From Streptosporangiaceae bacterium (GTDB lineage Bacteria; Actinomycetota; Actinomycetes; Streptosporangiales; Streptosporangiaceae): a stretch of 5,869 nucleotides of DNA. Location of the stretch: the NCBI GenBank assembly GCA_030050125.1, contig JASIJN010000506.1:1-5869 (forward strand), written 5' to 3'. Numbering within the stretch: position 1 is the first letter of the stretch; each line of letters opens with the position of its first letter. Below are positions 5,488-5,869 of this stretch, piece by piece. The notes under the pieces were generated by a model. The model was not told where the DNA came from. It did not search any database and was given only the letters and a program-made list of their open reading frames with translations. Position numbers and translations under genes: made by a program.

Positions 5488-5869
5488 GCCTGTACGCGCT
5501 GGTGTCGGCGGGCGGGTCGCCCGGGGTGACCACGTCCGCTCTGGCCCTGTCGCTCGGCTGGCCCGGGCAGGTCATCCTGGCCGAGTGCGACCCGAGCGGC
5601 GGCGACATCCTGGCCGGGCTGTTCGCCGGGCACCTGCCGGCCAGGAACGGGCTGCTGGCGCTGGCCATCGAGGCCGGGCAGAACCCCGATGCCGCGGCGG
5701 CCGCGCTGTGGCCGCAGCTGGTCGAGCTCGATGACGAGCGGGGCAGGCTGCTGCTGGCCGGCCTGTCCGACCCGCGGCAGGGTACCGGGCTGGCACCGGT
5801 CTGGCCGGTGCTGGCCGGCACGCTCGCCGCCCAGCCGGCCGACGTGATCGCGGACTGCGGGCGCCTGGA
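5484..5869 (+). CDS. MinD/CpaE-like P-loop ATPase, N-terminal part (3' end outside window)
   Basis: The frame opens at GTG 5484, overlapping the SAF stop as GTGA, and runs 128 codons to the window edge without a stop. The N-terminal strand YALVSAGGSPGVTTSALALS (4-23) stands where the ParA/MinD deviant Walker A should be, but neither Lys of KGGxGKT is present: the positions read A9 and V15, with T16-T17 kept. AECDPSGGD (33-41) matches the ParA-like A' aspartate region (D36), and VIADCGRL (121-128) matches Walker B and the start of switch II (D124). No receiver domain precedes the ATPase part, unlike CpaE of Caulobacter. In Tad loci the CpaE/TadZ member localises the apparatus at the membrane. 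Binding or hydrolysis of ATP by this form is uncertain. The preceding SAF gene supports a Tad-type role over chromosome partitioning. Confidence 0.8.
   Translation, partial: MSLYALVSAGGSPGVTTSALALSLGWPGQVILAECDPSGGDILAGLFAGHLPARNGLLALAIEAGQNPDAAAAALWPQLVELDDERGRLLLAGLSDPRQGTGLAPVWPVLAGTLAAQPADVIADCGRL

Noticed and set aside
1..5869. CRISPR array, tRNA/rRNA, insertion sequence or att site
   Set aside because: No regularly spaced repeats, cloverleaf, transposase or terminal inverted repeats were seen by eye on either strand.

Overview
The window comes from a very GC-rich bacterium. Codon third positions are almost all G or C, start codons include GTG, and neighbouring genes overlap at their stop and start codons. 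This, together with gene families typical of that phylum, points to an actinomycete (Streptomyces, Streptosporangiales or Frankia-like). No closer placement can be supported. All genes seen lie on the + strand. The long minus-strand open frames are shadows of the high GC content.

Region 1 (1-2566) is branched-chain amino-acid biosynthesis. It holds the C-terminal half of a citramalate synthase (cimA), which overlaps by 4 nt a complete dihydroxy-acid dehydratase (ilvD). Together they give an entry step to isoleucine that bypasses threonine, and the dehydration step shared by isoleucine and valine synthesis. A GC-rich hairpin after ilvD may end this unit.

Region 2 (2614-3120) is a single gene for a four-helix membrane protein of the PsiE family. 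It has no visible Shine-Dalgarno sequence. A 152-nt gap follows. It is less GC-rich than its surroundings and holds two inverted repeats that share the same core hexamer, plus a doubtful 26-codon open frame.

Region 3 (3273 to the window end) is a tightly overlapping four-gene run: a lipoprotein, a Sec-exported protein with six cysteines, a membrane-anchored SAF-domain protein (CpaB/RcpC-like), and the start of a MinD/CpaE-like ATPase whose Walker A lysine is replaced. Overlaps are 13, 1 and 4 nt, so the genes are probably co-transcribed and translationally coupled. The content resembles the head of an actinobacterial Tad/Flp-type pilus or secretion locus. The expected CpaF/TadA motor, TadB/TadC membrane proteins and pilins would lie beyond the right edge and cannot be seen. 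This region is the least characterised part of the window.
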